From: Favolaschia claudopus
Taxonomy: Eukaryota; Basidiomycota; Agaricomycetes; Agaricales; Mycenaceae
NCBI GenBank assembly: GCA_037176885.1
Contig: JAWWNJ010000011.1
Span: 1,426,001 to 1,490,000 of the forward strand
DNA: 64,000 bases
Reading direction: 5' to 3'
The notes below the pieces were generated by a model. The model did not search any database. It was not told where the DNA came from and was given only the letters and a program-made list of their open reading frames with translations. A program made the position numbers and the translations under genes. Positions within the stretch are counted from its first letter, which is position 1, and every line of letters starts with the position of its first letter. Positions 1-10,191 of the stretch are shown here, piece by piece.

Positions 1-614
1 AATGATGTTCGATTCTTCGTCGGGGAGGCGTGTTCCAGTAGGACCATGCCCATAGAGCATATGGTAAAGCACATAGAAAACAGACTCTAGGTCGTCCATA
101 TGATCGTGGGGGCCGCGCTTGGGTGACGCCTCCAAGACCTTAATTGACTGGAAAGCCCGCGTGCACTGGGAAAGCGAGCACTCGACGCGACGGCCGAAAG
201 GACTCGAGTCAGCCTTCGTTGAATATTCATGAGCTTTCTTCAAGTCTATGGCCAAGTCCCAATCGATAATGGCGCCTTCACCGTCTTCATGAACTTCGGA
301 AAGGAGAAGGTTGTGGAAACTGATGTCGCGATGGAGGATCCCGCGCTTCAAGAAGCTATCACGATGACCTGGTAGCACATAAGAAATTAAACGGTCTTGA
401 ATCAAGAGAAGGCCGATTACCCACCTTGAACGATATCACGAATCGCACATAACAATGTATGAGCCGAACGCGCCTTCTCCAGGGTATGTCCGTAGCGGCG
501 GACGATGCCTCGCATGCGCGTCCGTCCTAGTATAACCTCGGTGGTATGGGAGGTTGGGTGTATATCTTTGTCTCCGAACTCGTAGATAAATTCTGAGGTC
601 TCGAGCTTTCTCAA
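1..614 (-). CDS. FunK1-family protein kinase, C-terminal part (partial)
   Basis: Fungal-specific FunK1 kinase fragment. The minus strand reads a segment beginning LRKLETSEFIYEFGDKD, then an intron (donor GTGGGT near 424, acceptor CTACCAG near 372), then GHRDSFLKRGILHRDISFHN. ILHRDISFHNLLL is the catalytic loop (Asp of HRD) and IIDWDLA is the metal-binding loop in place of DFG, as is usual in FunK1. Further on, CTRAFQSIKVLEA and HDHMDDLESVFYVLYHML match the conserved FunK1 C-lobe. The protein continues past position 1, so the C-terminus is not visible. Upstream (higher coordinates) the frame closes at a TGA just before the LRKLE exon, and I could not link further exons in 615-1080 to the family's N-terminal domain. 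Either small exons are missed or the N-terminus is lost. FunK1 proteins are expanded in mushrooms and their substrates are largely unknown. Confidence 0.8.
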
Positions 615-1080
615 ACGCGCTAGATCTCAGGCTATGATTTTCTGCCAGCGAGATGAAAGTGAATATGATCCAGATTGATTAACCAGCGGACTGTTATAGT
701 AGCGCGTGAATTTCACGAAGGAACTTGAGGCCAGCTTCTGGCAAAAAGCAAACGAATGGTCTCAGAGCTCAGAGAGGATGACCGTAAATTGCAAGTGTTC
801 AATCGGCTCGGCTTTATCGGCCCAGTTGTCCTGTAACCGCAGAAATGCGAGCCACACCAGTGCCACACCTCGTTGGACCATGAAAATGAAGGAATGTATT
901 GGTATGAGCAACCGATGCACATTGGGGATATACAAGAAACGATGAAATAAACGGAATGTAAGGTCATAAAAGGTCATTAGATTTAGGGTAGTCTCAAAGC
1001 AAGGAATGTGTAACGTAGCCGACAACCGACAAACAAGCAAGAGAGTGTGAAAAGGTAGAGAAAAGATACGTCCATACAGT
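615..1080. other. Gap between FunK1 fragment and ApsA-like gene
   Basis: This should hold the upstream exons of the FunK1 gene on the minus strand. The frames here are open for up to about 60 codons (for example a stretch around 762-960), but I see no residues that match the FunK1 N-terminal domain. No RNA gene or repeat was recognised. Confidence 0.4.
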
Positions 1081-4000
1081 CTAGGCAACGGGTGTCTTCG
1101 TAGACCGCCGCGAGCCAAAGCGCATCTTTGCGCCATCCGAACGACCCCAAGTAAAAATGCTGCCGCCATCACGCGAATTGGTGCTGCCAGCACGAGAGCG
1201 GAATGACCACGCCGAAGGCGACACAGGCCGCCCAGGCATACCGTCGTGATCTGGAAGATTCTCAACAGGAGGATGGTGATGGTGGTGATGCCCCACGGTG
1301 TGCTTGCCGTCGCAACAAGCACGAACGTTCTCCAGCCCTTCGAATCCATTTTCCTCCAGCGAATGATCGTGCAACTCAAAGTCAAGGTCATCGTCGTCGT
1401 GTCCGGGAACATCCACGAACGACTTTGACGGACTGTATGGGCTCTCTGGGCCGTTCCAGCGCAGATACTCCATGGCAGGCGTTCCCGACCGTTTGCCTAA
1501 TGATCCACCAACAGACAGTTGGGACCGACTGCGCTGACCACGAGGCGTGGTATTCCAGGTGTCGCCTCTCCGCGCACTTCGAGCACTCCGTTGGCTTTGA
1601 GGGCTGGAGTTGACATTCATTGGCGGTCGACCTTCATCGTCAGTGAAGTCGGACATTGGACTGGGAGGTACTTGGAGCGCAGTGCCTGGGGAAGGAATGC
1701 TGGGACCGTTGGGCCGCGCCAGCAGATATTTCAACGCCTACATAACACGTTAGTTGCGCAATAACCACGGATGGCCAAAAAAAACAAACGTTTAGCCAAA
1801 TATCATGCCGCTCTTTGGTCGGGGCAGTAATTTTCATCTCTCTTTGCGGAGTCGAAACGACGACACTGTATTGATACAGGCCAGGGGGCATTGGGTTCGG
1901 GTCGAGAACCGAGCGCACACCGTCAATGTAAGCTGCAAAGAAATTCAGCTAACATAGAAGGGATAAATAAACTGCAGAATTACCGCTCTTTGCACTGGAC
2001 TCCGACACATTCGACGAACCCGGATCCGCCGAACTCCAATACAGCGTCTTCGTATACGGATGAACCCAGAAGAACCGCTTATGCCTCCGCTCGCCATACC
2101 CCTTCCCAATCGCCTTCCTCGTATACTTGTACAAAAATTCACCGATCATCGTCTGCGTAATGGCATGGATGATAGTAGGATCCGTCGCCGCATTTGGCCC
2201 AATCGTCCGATCAGCTTCAATGGTCGTATTGGCAGCACGATTGTTCGGTGTCAATGGCCCAACATTCCTTGCCTGCGCCTGCTGCTGCATTACTTGCGAC
2301 CGGCTCAGGAAAGGATTGTGATCAGAAGACATGGACGAGCGTGGCGAGGCACGACTACGCTCGGAAACCAGAGACACCGTGGATTGCTCTCTGCGACCTG
2401 GAGAGAAGGCGGCATTCGCAGCATTCTGCGCATACTGGGCAGCGTTTGCTGCCGAACGGAAGCTGCTCGTCGACGGTGGCTGTCGAAGACTTTGTGCTGA
2501 CGGCGGCATACTCGATCCGTGCTGGCGGACATAAGTACTCTTGCCCGCGCTTCCAGGAGGCAGCATCAACATCGACCCAAATGTCGGCGTCGTAGCGCGC
2601 TGGATCAGTTCAGGCGGCGGCGGGGAGGAGGGGCGAGGGGGTGGTATATCGTGCCGCCGGTCGGGTATGAAGTTAGGCGGCGGCATGCTTCCAGGCGGCG
2701 GCGGAGCGCGAGGCGGAGGAGGGAGTGCCATGGTAGGAGGTCGGGATTTATCTACTATGGGAAGATCATTTGAAGGCACACGCGAGCGCGTCTCAACGTC
2801 ATGGACCGACGAGATGGCCGAGTCGATAGATTGTCGGCGATCGTCCATGGAGCTACGCGCACGAGCGTGATAAACATTGTTGCCCACGCCATACACCGGA
2901 CCAGCATCGCGAGCATCGCGCGGCGTGGGTGCGGCGGCGGGGGCCGGGGCCGGGGCCGGGGCAAGGCTGGTGGACGCGGCGGCAGTGGCAGCGGCAGCAG
3001 CGACAGCCGGAGCCATAAATTGGAACTGCTGCCCACCCGCACCAACACGATACATCGCCGGAGACGCAGGAACGGACGAAGGCGCAGCCTTGACCGGCGT
3101 TGGAGGCGTGATGGCGGCCGGCGGGGCAGGAGGTGTCCATGGCTCGGTTTGAATGGACATCTCCTTCACCTCGGGTTTGGGCCCTGCTTTAACAGGCTCT
3201 GGAGCAGCGACAACTGGCGAAGGTGGCCGTTCTATCACAGGGCTTGCGGGATCCACGCCCTGATCCACATATGTCCGTGCAGGAGCAGCCGCCGCGTAGA
3301 ACGACGAGGGACGGCGCATATCGGATGCCTTGATGCTCTCTTGCCCGTCCTCTTCCACATCACCAGCATCTGCATCCGTCATCGTCATCACCGAATGGAA
3401 GTCTTCACGGGAAGAATGGAAGTCGTCCCTTGAGCTGGCGAACCCGCCCGTAGCAGAATGGAACTCTGCCGTGTGAGTTGACGCGCGCGATTCGAGACGG
3501 AGACTTCCCCGAGCATCCTGGTAGTCCTCCATATCCGTCTCCGTCTCGCCATCGGTTTCAGTTTCATCACCACCAGTATCGGCCAGGAAAGCGCCACTGC
3601 GACGAGGAGTGACGGTGGGAGATCGACCAGGTACAAGGGTTGTCCGACGTTCCCGAACAGGCGAAGTTTGCATCCCCATCTCATCAGTGTCCCTCTCCAC
3701 CTCCACCTCCACGATCTTCTCAACAATCCTCTCGACAATCTTTTCCACCTCAACAATCTTCTCCACCGGTACCTCGACAAGCTTTTCCACCAACTTCTCG
3801 ACCTCAACAATCTTCTCCACCGGCACCTCTACGATCTTCTCCACAATCTTCTCAATCTCAACCACCTTCTCCACCGGGACTTCCACAACCCTCTCAACAA
3901 TCTTCTCAACAATCTTCTCTACCACCACCTCTCTTACCCGCTCTTCCGGCTCGACAAAGTCAGTTTGAGTGGCCAATTCAGCCGTCTCCACCTCATCCTC

Positions 4001-6057
4001 AACGAAGTCGTCTGCACCCAATTCGGCTGCAAGTACGCCAGCCGCCTTGACGAGGCTAGCTGGCCGACCAGCACCATTCACCGCCCGCCCACGTCCCCGC
4101 CCTCTTCTCGGCCGTGCCCGAGGCGCGCTCGCGGGAGAGACAGACATTTGGCGTAACGGGGAAGCGAAAGAGGGCGTACGAGACAGACTGTGGTCGCCAT
4201 AAGTGAAAGCGGGGTCCATACCGTTCCCATCGACGCTGATCCGCCGATTTTGTGGTGCTTCCTCCTCAGGGATCTCCTCTTCCTCTTCCTCAGGAATGAT
4301 CTCGTCTTCACGCATATCCTCTTGCGAGCTCTGGAAGAACGCAGATTCCTCGGGGTCGACGTCATCGTAGTCTGTGAGGCGCATGGCGGGTACAGGCGGG
4401 GCGTCCGAGTCCACAGCGAAAGTGGATGAGCCGGTGTCGGAGGCTGCGGGTGAGGCGGCGGCCATGCCCAAACGCTGCACCAACGACATGCCGCCTCGTC
4501 CTCCCCGACCCCTTCCACCGCGTCCACGGCCGCCGACCTTGAACGGAGTGAGACGCATCCGGGAGGAGCTCTTCTCTGCCACCGTTTCGTCTGCATCCTC
4601 TTCCTCATCCTCGTACGCCAAAGCCTCGCCTGCGGTCGGCGGCATCGGGCTTCCACGCCGCCCTTCCTTTTCGCGGCGCAACGTGCCCTTGAGAGTGCTG
4701 ATCTGCCTTTGAGCGTGAGCAAGCTTCTGACGTAACACCTCCAGCTCGCTCTCCTGCCCCTTGAGCGGGATAGGACTGGCGTCAGGCGAATCAAGCAGTT
4801 CGCCGTCGTCCAGCTCATCGTAAGCAGTCCGCCGCGCACGAGTCGACGGAGCGCCACCTGTGGCAAACACATCGTCGTCGGCGTGCGCTGGCGTCAGCAG
4901 ATCATCCGACGCGCCGTTCGGTGTTACAGGGGATCCGAATTGAGAGGAAAGCAGGCCGCGGCGGCCAGCGCGAGCTGCGTCGGTCTTAAGACGGTCAACA
5001 ACGCCTTGTAAATCACTCTTGTCGCGCACAAGCCCCGCGGCGGCCTTGCGGTGGGTGGCCACATCGGCCTCGTGTTTCGCTTTCATCTCCTCGACGACGC
5101 CTGACAGGCGCTCGGATTCATGTTTGGCGGTCTCTGCGGCTTGGAGGGACGCTGCAAGCTGCGCGGCGAGACGGTCGGCTTTGAGTGAAGAAGCAGATTC
5201 GGCCGAAGTGGCAGCCGATAACTGAGTGCGGAGTTCCTGGAGGGTGACTTCGAGATTCCAGTTTTCTTCCTTGTATTTATCTAGCATAGCTGTTAAAACA
5301 TGTTCGGATGGGTCGCGTGCAACTCACCTGTACTGGACTCTTGCTGGCGTAGAGCTGCGCGAAGGGCTTCCACACTCTTCTCCAGATCGTCCTTTTCCTC
5401 TTTCATATCTTGTATGGCTTTGTCGCGTTCGCCGAGAAGACTCTGGAGGCGGCGAACCTCGGTGAGAAGACCAGAGCCGATTTCGAAAGCGAATTCTTTG
5501 AAATAGCCTTAGTGTACCGACGAGTCAGGAGCAAAAGAAAGACTGACCGACGTCGTCAGCACGATGGGCGGCATTCTTTGCGCGGCGGGACTGGGCTGCA
5601 GCGCTGGTGGCAACGGGTGTCTTGGCATTGGGCTTGCTATTCTCGTCAGGAAGCGAGAAAGACGACGGTGGCGGCGATGCGGGTCTCTAGCACGAATGAC
5701 ATGAAAAAGAATACCCAAAAGAATGAGTTTGCCACCCACTCGTGAGCCAAAGGCACTTGAAAGCTCTGCGTTCTCCTTGTCCCAGGACATTAGGGTCTCT
5801 GCCAGTTCGCGGTAACGATCCCTTGCGTCGTCGTCGATCTGGTCGTCGTCAAGCTTGTCCGCATCTATTTCTTGCAGCTGGCGGATGCGCTCCTCGAGCT
5901 CCATCTGCTGGGCTAGGACCCGTTGGCCCAAAGAGCCGGCCTGCTGGAGCTGCTTTTCCTTCGAGTCAAGCAGAGATTGTAGGTGGTATTTCATGTCGCC
6001 TGCAGAGGAAAACGAGGTGGTGAACATAGCGTCGAGCCCGTCCGATGAAGACGCCAT
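1081..6057 (-). CDS. apsA: ApsA/Num1/Mcp5-like cortical anchor protein with PH domain
   Basis: Six exons (6057-5740, 5641-5548, 5507-5328, 5289-1984, 1932-1790, 1737-1081) give a 1565-residue protein; all phases close. In this family the protein sits at the cell cortex, binds membrane through its C-terminal PH domain and anchors dynein, moving nuclei, the spindle and mitochondria. Residues 1-200 are a predicted coiled coil, with EFAFEIGSGLLTEVRRLQSL typical of the Num1/ApsA N-terminus. The middle is charged and disordered, with a run of VEKIVEV/VEVPVEK repeats (about residues 650-730), three QT motifs that resemble dynein light-chain sites, and a proline-rich tract near 2560-2730. The PH domain spans about residues 1240-1360 (GEFLYKYTRKAIG, RHKRFFWVHP, HDIWLNALKYLL) and is split by two introns. 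The tail has a natural six-histidine run. The start is the first ATG before the conserved coil. Identity of the family is strong; the cellular role is inferred. Confidence 0.9.
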
Positions 6058-7916
6058 GGCGAAGAGTCCAAGCAAAGGTTATCCGAAACTAGCAAAGCGT
6101 CTATCCTCAAAGTTCGTTTCCAATCACGCGGCGTCAGCAAACGCCAATGCACAACACGCACAAACTCGTCCAAAATCCAAATTTGGTAAGATCCATTCTT
6201 GGCATTCAGTTCATTGATTGCGGTCCCATTTCGGCTGTTTTAATCCAATATATTCATGAATTCATAAGCAAATCTACACCAGGATTTGATTTAGCTCTGG
6301 GCATTCCTCGTTCTCGCTCAAATGCAACTCAGCACTGTATGCAGACGCTAGGGAATGATAATCACGTTGTCTTCCCACTTTCAACGCCCAGAATATCCAA
6401 CTGCTACTTGTTGTACACCCAGTCAGATACGTAGCAGAGCCTAGCCAGCACCAAGTACTAATTGTTGTCGAGAAAAGACTGGTCGTTTGGTTTGGTCAAG
6501 GTTTGGTAGTACTAGTAGTAACAACCGAATTCTTCGTCGATGAGACAGTTCTTAAGACTGCATCATCTGCTACCAGATTATTTTTTAAGGGCCGTCCGCG
6601 TACTCATCTTCTCGCAACCATCAATGCAACTTTCAATCCGTTATTTCAAAGTTGGGCTGCAAAGAATATCAATGGTTAGCTGTCTCAACTTCACTTCTCC
6701 ACCTGCAAAGCTTCATCATTCTCTTCAACCATCGATTGGAGGTCAGTCACATTCGTTCGTGAGGATATTTCCATTAATTCTAACGCAACAGAAAATTAGT
6801 ACGCTTTCATGTTCAAGGACCCTGAGGGCTCCTTTCCGTCGAAATACCATACGTGGCGGGGGTGCCAGTGGGTGTTTCGAATCCTGAAGGCCCTGCAGTT
6901 GACCCGTATTACTTGGTCGTACGACTCGTATTGCCAGCTTGAAAAAACACTGGCTGAAATTTCAGATTACTAGTAGAATGCTTCCCGTCCAGTGAGAAAC
7001 TACCAACTTTGGACATCTCTGGGTCAGAGATCAAGCTTGATTATATATCAGGAACAGTGTTGAGGAGACTTCAAAATGAGTCGTTTCATGAGAATGAGAG
7101 AGATTTGTTCCCGACATCGTGTCCGCGTTCCTTTTCCACCCAGAAAGAATCAAGTAAGATACAGCGTCTCGACTCTCGAAAGAAACAGCCAGAACAACTC
7201 GGACCAACCCTACACCATATGAATACGTATTCTACTGCGTATGCACGTGTATGGTCGAGCACTGACTAAAAAACGCAGTCCAAATTGTCAAAACATATAT
7301 ATTTTCGACAACCAGAGTTCCCACGGTTGCATTTTGACGAAAATCCAAAATTTCCGCCAGGCTTGTTACCAGCCTGCATATAAAATTCACCTTTCTGAAA
7401 GTGGACGGATCGCGGTTGCCATAGGCCCGCCCCTTCGACATCTCGGAACAGTGCCAGCAAGCCTCCGGCAGGCTCGTCGACCATCGATCAACAAAAGCAT
7501 TGCTTTTCGTAATTTCCAGGCCCTGGAGCCCCAGAAATTTACGGAGCTAGTAACTTCATGTCATAGGGATTGAGCCTGTGGACTCGGGAGAGGTTAGGAG
7601 AGCGCTAAGGTTGGGTTGCAAACATTTTACTGGCATCTCCGATTCTCGCACCTGAATGCACAGGTAACTATTGCAATGCAGTCAAGTATTCGCAATATTG
7701 AGCTTCAATCGGTCATGTATGTTTGCTAACAATTACCATGATACCCGGACTCGAGCAAAAAGCATTCATCCAGTTTTTCTACCAACATTCCCACAGTTGG
7801 AAGTCAACCGTCGTACAAAACAACTAGGGATGTTGACATCAGTGCACAACGGAGAACCTGTACTCTGTCTTCCACGTAAACGGTCTCTCCGGGGAATCTA
7901 TATATCCAAGTGGCGA
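6058..7916. other. Intergenic, no gene recognised
   Basis: About 1.9 kb between the ApsA-like and aldose-epimerase genes. It should contain the promoter of the ApsA-like gene (6058 onward). The ORFs here (longest about 115 codons) have no recognisable motif, and no tRNA or repeat was seen. Confidence 0.5.
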
Positions 7917-9556
7917 TTAGTTCATTTCCAAAATGAACTTATAGATCAAGTAAAATAGAATCGACTCACAAATCTGATCCACGTTCCATTCAGGCGTATT
8001 GATAGCGTCAAGCCAGCCCTCCTGCTCAATCGCGACAGTCGAATTCCACCCATACTGCTTGTCCGGCCCTCCATGAGCGGCTTTCCGCGGGATTAAAAGC
8101 GGGCCCGTATACACCTGCGTTGCAGGCTGATTTGAGCGGATGTCGAGCCTATGAATATCACGGCTTTCAGTCTAAGTTTGCGTTAGGATTATTATTCACA
8201 CTCACCGAATTCCCGACACGTTGCTGTACAGCGTCACAGGTCGCTCGGACAAATGGTTACCATGCGGGGGCTTGTCATAAATCAGAGGAGTATCGTAGAT
8301 CACGAAGTCTGAGCCCATGTTGCGTTCAATCCAACTCGGCAGCTGAAAATCTCAGGAAACGCTCACTGGGATCTTCCTCGAATACCGCACCGAGTGCGCG
8401 TCCGTTACGGAAATCATAAGGTGTGCCGGTAACGTCGAGCAATTTTCCAGTCGGAATAGAAAGGCCGTCGAGTTCGAGTCTGTTTGAAGCGAAGACCTGG
8501 AGCGTGTGTCCAAAATTGTCGTCGCAGCCATCCTCGATACACAAGTTGCTATAAAATATTTAGTTTACCTTAGTCTACGAAAGAAAAGTTACGCACAAGT
8601 AATCGTGATGGGTGACCATAATTGGCGTCTTCTCGCTTGCAGTTGCGTGGACCAGCATATCGAGAACCCCGCCGTTCCGGACGCTGTATGTCGCCTATGC
8701 GAAAAATGCAGTCAAACAATATAGATCAGGGAAAATAGACGTACGGTGACAATGACCGTGCCCGGAAACCCATTTTCCGAAGCGGCATCGGTGCGCCTGG
8801 CGAGCGTATTTTGGAGGCAGGTATTCTCGATAATTGGCGATGCTTACCGAAACTTCACGCTCGTCGGAGACCTGTCCACCCTAGTCCAGTTCTGGAGGTC
8901 CCATCCGATACCACCATGAATCGTATCCTGACGCAGCACGTTAGGCACGGCTCGTCCGGTCAGTGGAGAGTAGACCAACCTGACCTGGAGAGCAGATCTA
9001 GCAAAGGTCGAAAATACACCGAGCAACATCTTACCGTTGTTATCGTTGAGTGGTGTGTGGTAGACATTCGGGCCGTCTGGCTGCGGATCCTTGGTAATCG
9101 GTATAGAAAATGTTCCTGCCAGTGCCGACGATTGAGTCCACTTTATGGGAACGCTGAAGGGAAGCACGCACCGTTCTTGATTCGATTGGCATACCGACCA
9201 ATACAGCCGTTGTAAGGGAGAAGTTGGTAAGTAGCGGCGGTCAGAAAGCGAATGAAAAACTTATCATATGCCAAAACCCTTGCTCCGCATAAAGCGAAGC
9301 ATCGTCGAAGCCTGGTACAACGTCTACGAGCTTTCCCCGCTTATTCTTGACGCGTAGATTGGTCATAATCGCGCCAAACTCGATGAAGTCAACATTGATG
9401 GAGTTGTCTGGGGCGGCGATAGTTGTTCTGTCGAAGACCTATGTACTTAGTCGTCAGCTTTCGCAGCTTCAGGAACAGGATCGTTTTTCTTACCGACGCG
9501 GCAAAAACGTTCAAACCTGCCAGACATGCGAATAGAACATATACGAGTTGGTACAT
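7917..9556 (-). CDS. Secreted aldose 1-epimerase (galactose mutarotase family)
   Basis: Interconverts alpha and beta anomers of hexoses. The ATG at 9556 opens a signal peptide (MYQLVYVLFACLAGLNVFAA), so the enzyme is probably secreted. Later exons read IAAPDNSINVDFIEFGAIMT, LVDVVPGFDDASLYA, GCIGRYANRIKNGTFSI (the family's ANR motif) and DTIHGGIGWDLQNWT (catalytic-site HGG). After these come LDVTGTPYDFRNGRALG, IYDTPLIYDKPPHGNHLS, LDIRSNQPATQVYTG and IEQEGWLDAINTPEWNVDQI. The last exon is a short one encoding ILEMN. About eight small introns interrupt it; one (about 8340-8385, donor GTATTC) was chosen because the reading frame dies if the more usual GTGAGC six codons downstream is used. The C-terminus is slightly shorter than in bacterial GalM. 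No sugar-pathway neighbour is present. Confidence 0.88.
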
Positions 9557-10191
9557 GGAAAATTTGCTGTGGGCGAGGATGGGAGCGCGAAGGTAGGATG
9601 CAAATAGAGCTGTCGGGATCCGAGTCGGGTAGTACGTCACGATATAAATATGGTCGGCAAACCCAAAGGAGTTAAAGGGTGTAGCTATGCGTCTTGAAAC
9701 CGTTCGCGTCGACGGCGGGTGTAGTAGTACATTGTCAACTTGTCGGTGTCCCTGACCGCATCCCCCAGTGTCGTGTGCCTCAATATCACTACAAATAACC
9801 CATTATGCCTGGCCGGGAGGCGCAGGGCAAGCGCAGCGGCCACAAAACCTGGAAAACTTGGATTACTATTAGTGTGCTGAGATCGTAACTCCTCACGCAT
9901 TCAGGGAAGTAAATTTGAATTCTGTCCGCCAATCAGCTAATAGTAAAATGGCCCGTCGGTGCACCAACAGGCACCAACGAGTCGCAACGCATGGGCAAAG
10001 TGATGGGGCAGGACAGGTGATCGCGATTTGATGTAATCAGGACTTTCTCACGGTTGAAATTTGCATCCATGTTGAAACAATGTTGAAAACAAACCATCCA
10101 CACTTGTTCACTGCCATCGAGTCAAATAAGGTCATAAATTGACTCTAGATCTAATAAATACTACGGGCTACGAATACAGCTGCCAGAAAAA
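9557..10191. other. Intergenic, no gene recognised
   Basis: About 630 bp that separate the epimerase start from the stop of the DUF2235-TPR gene. It holds the presumed epimerase promoter. No open frame above about 70 codons looks coding. Confidence 0.5.

Noticed and set aside
762..1412. 216-codon minus frame that overlaps the ApsA-like last exon
   Set aside because: The upper part is a shadow of the ApsA-like tail; the lower part shows no FunK1 N-terminal features.
3609..4156. Three overlapping plus-strand frames rich in Ser/Phe/Thr or Leu/His
   Set aside because: They are mirror translations of the VEKIVE repeats of the ApsA-like gene.
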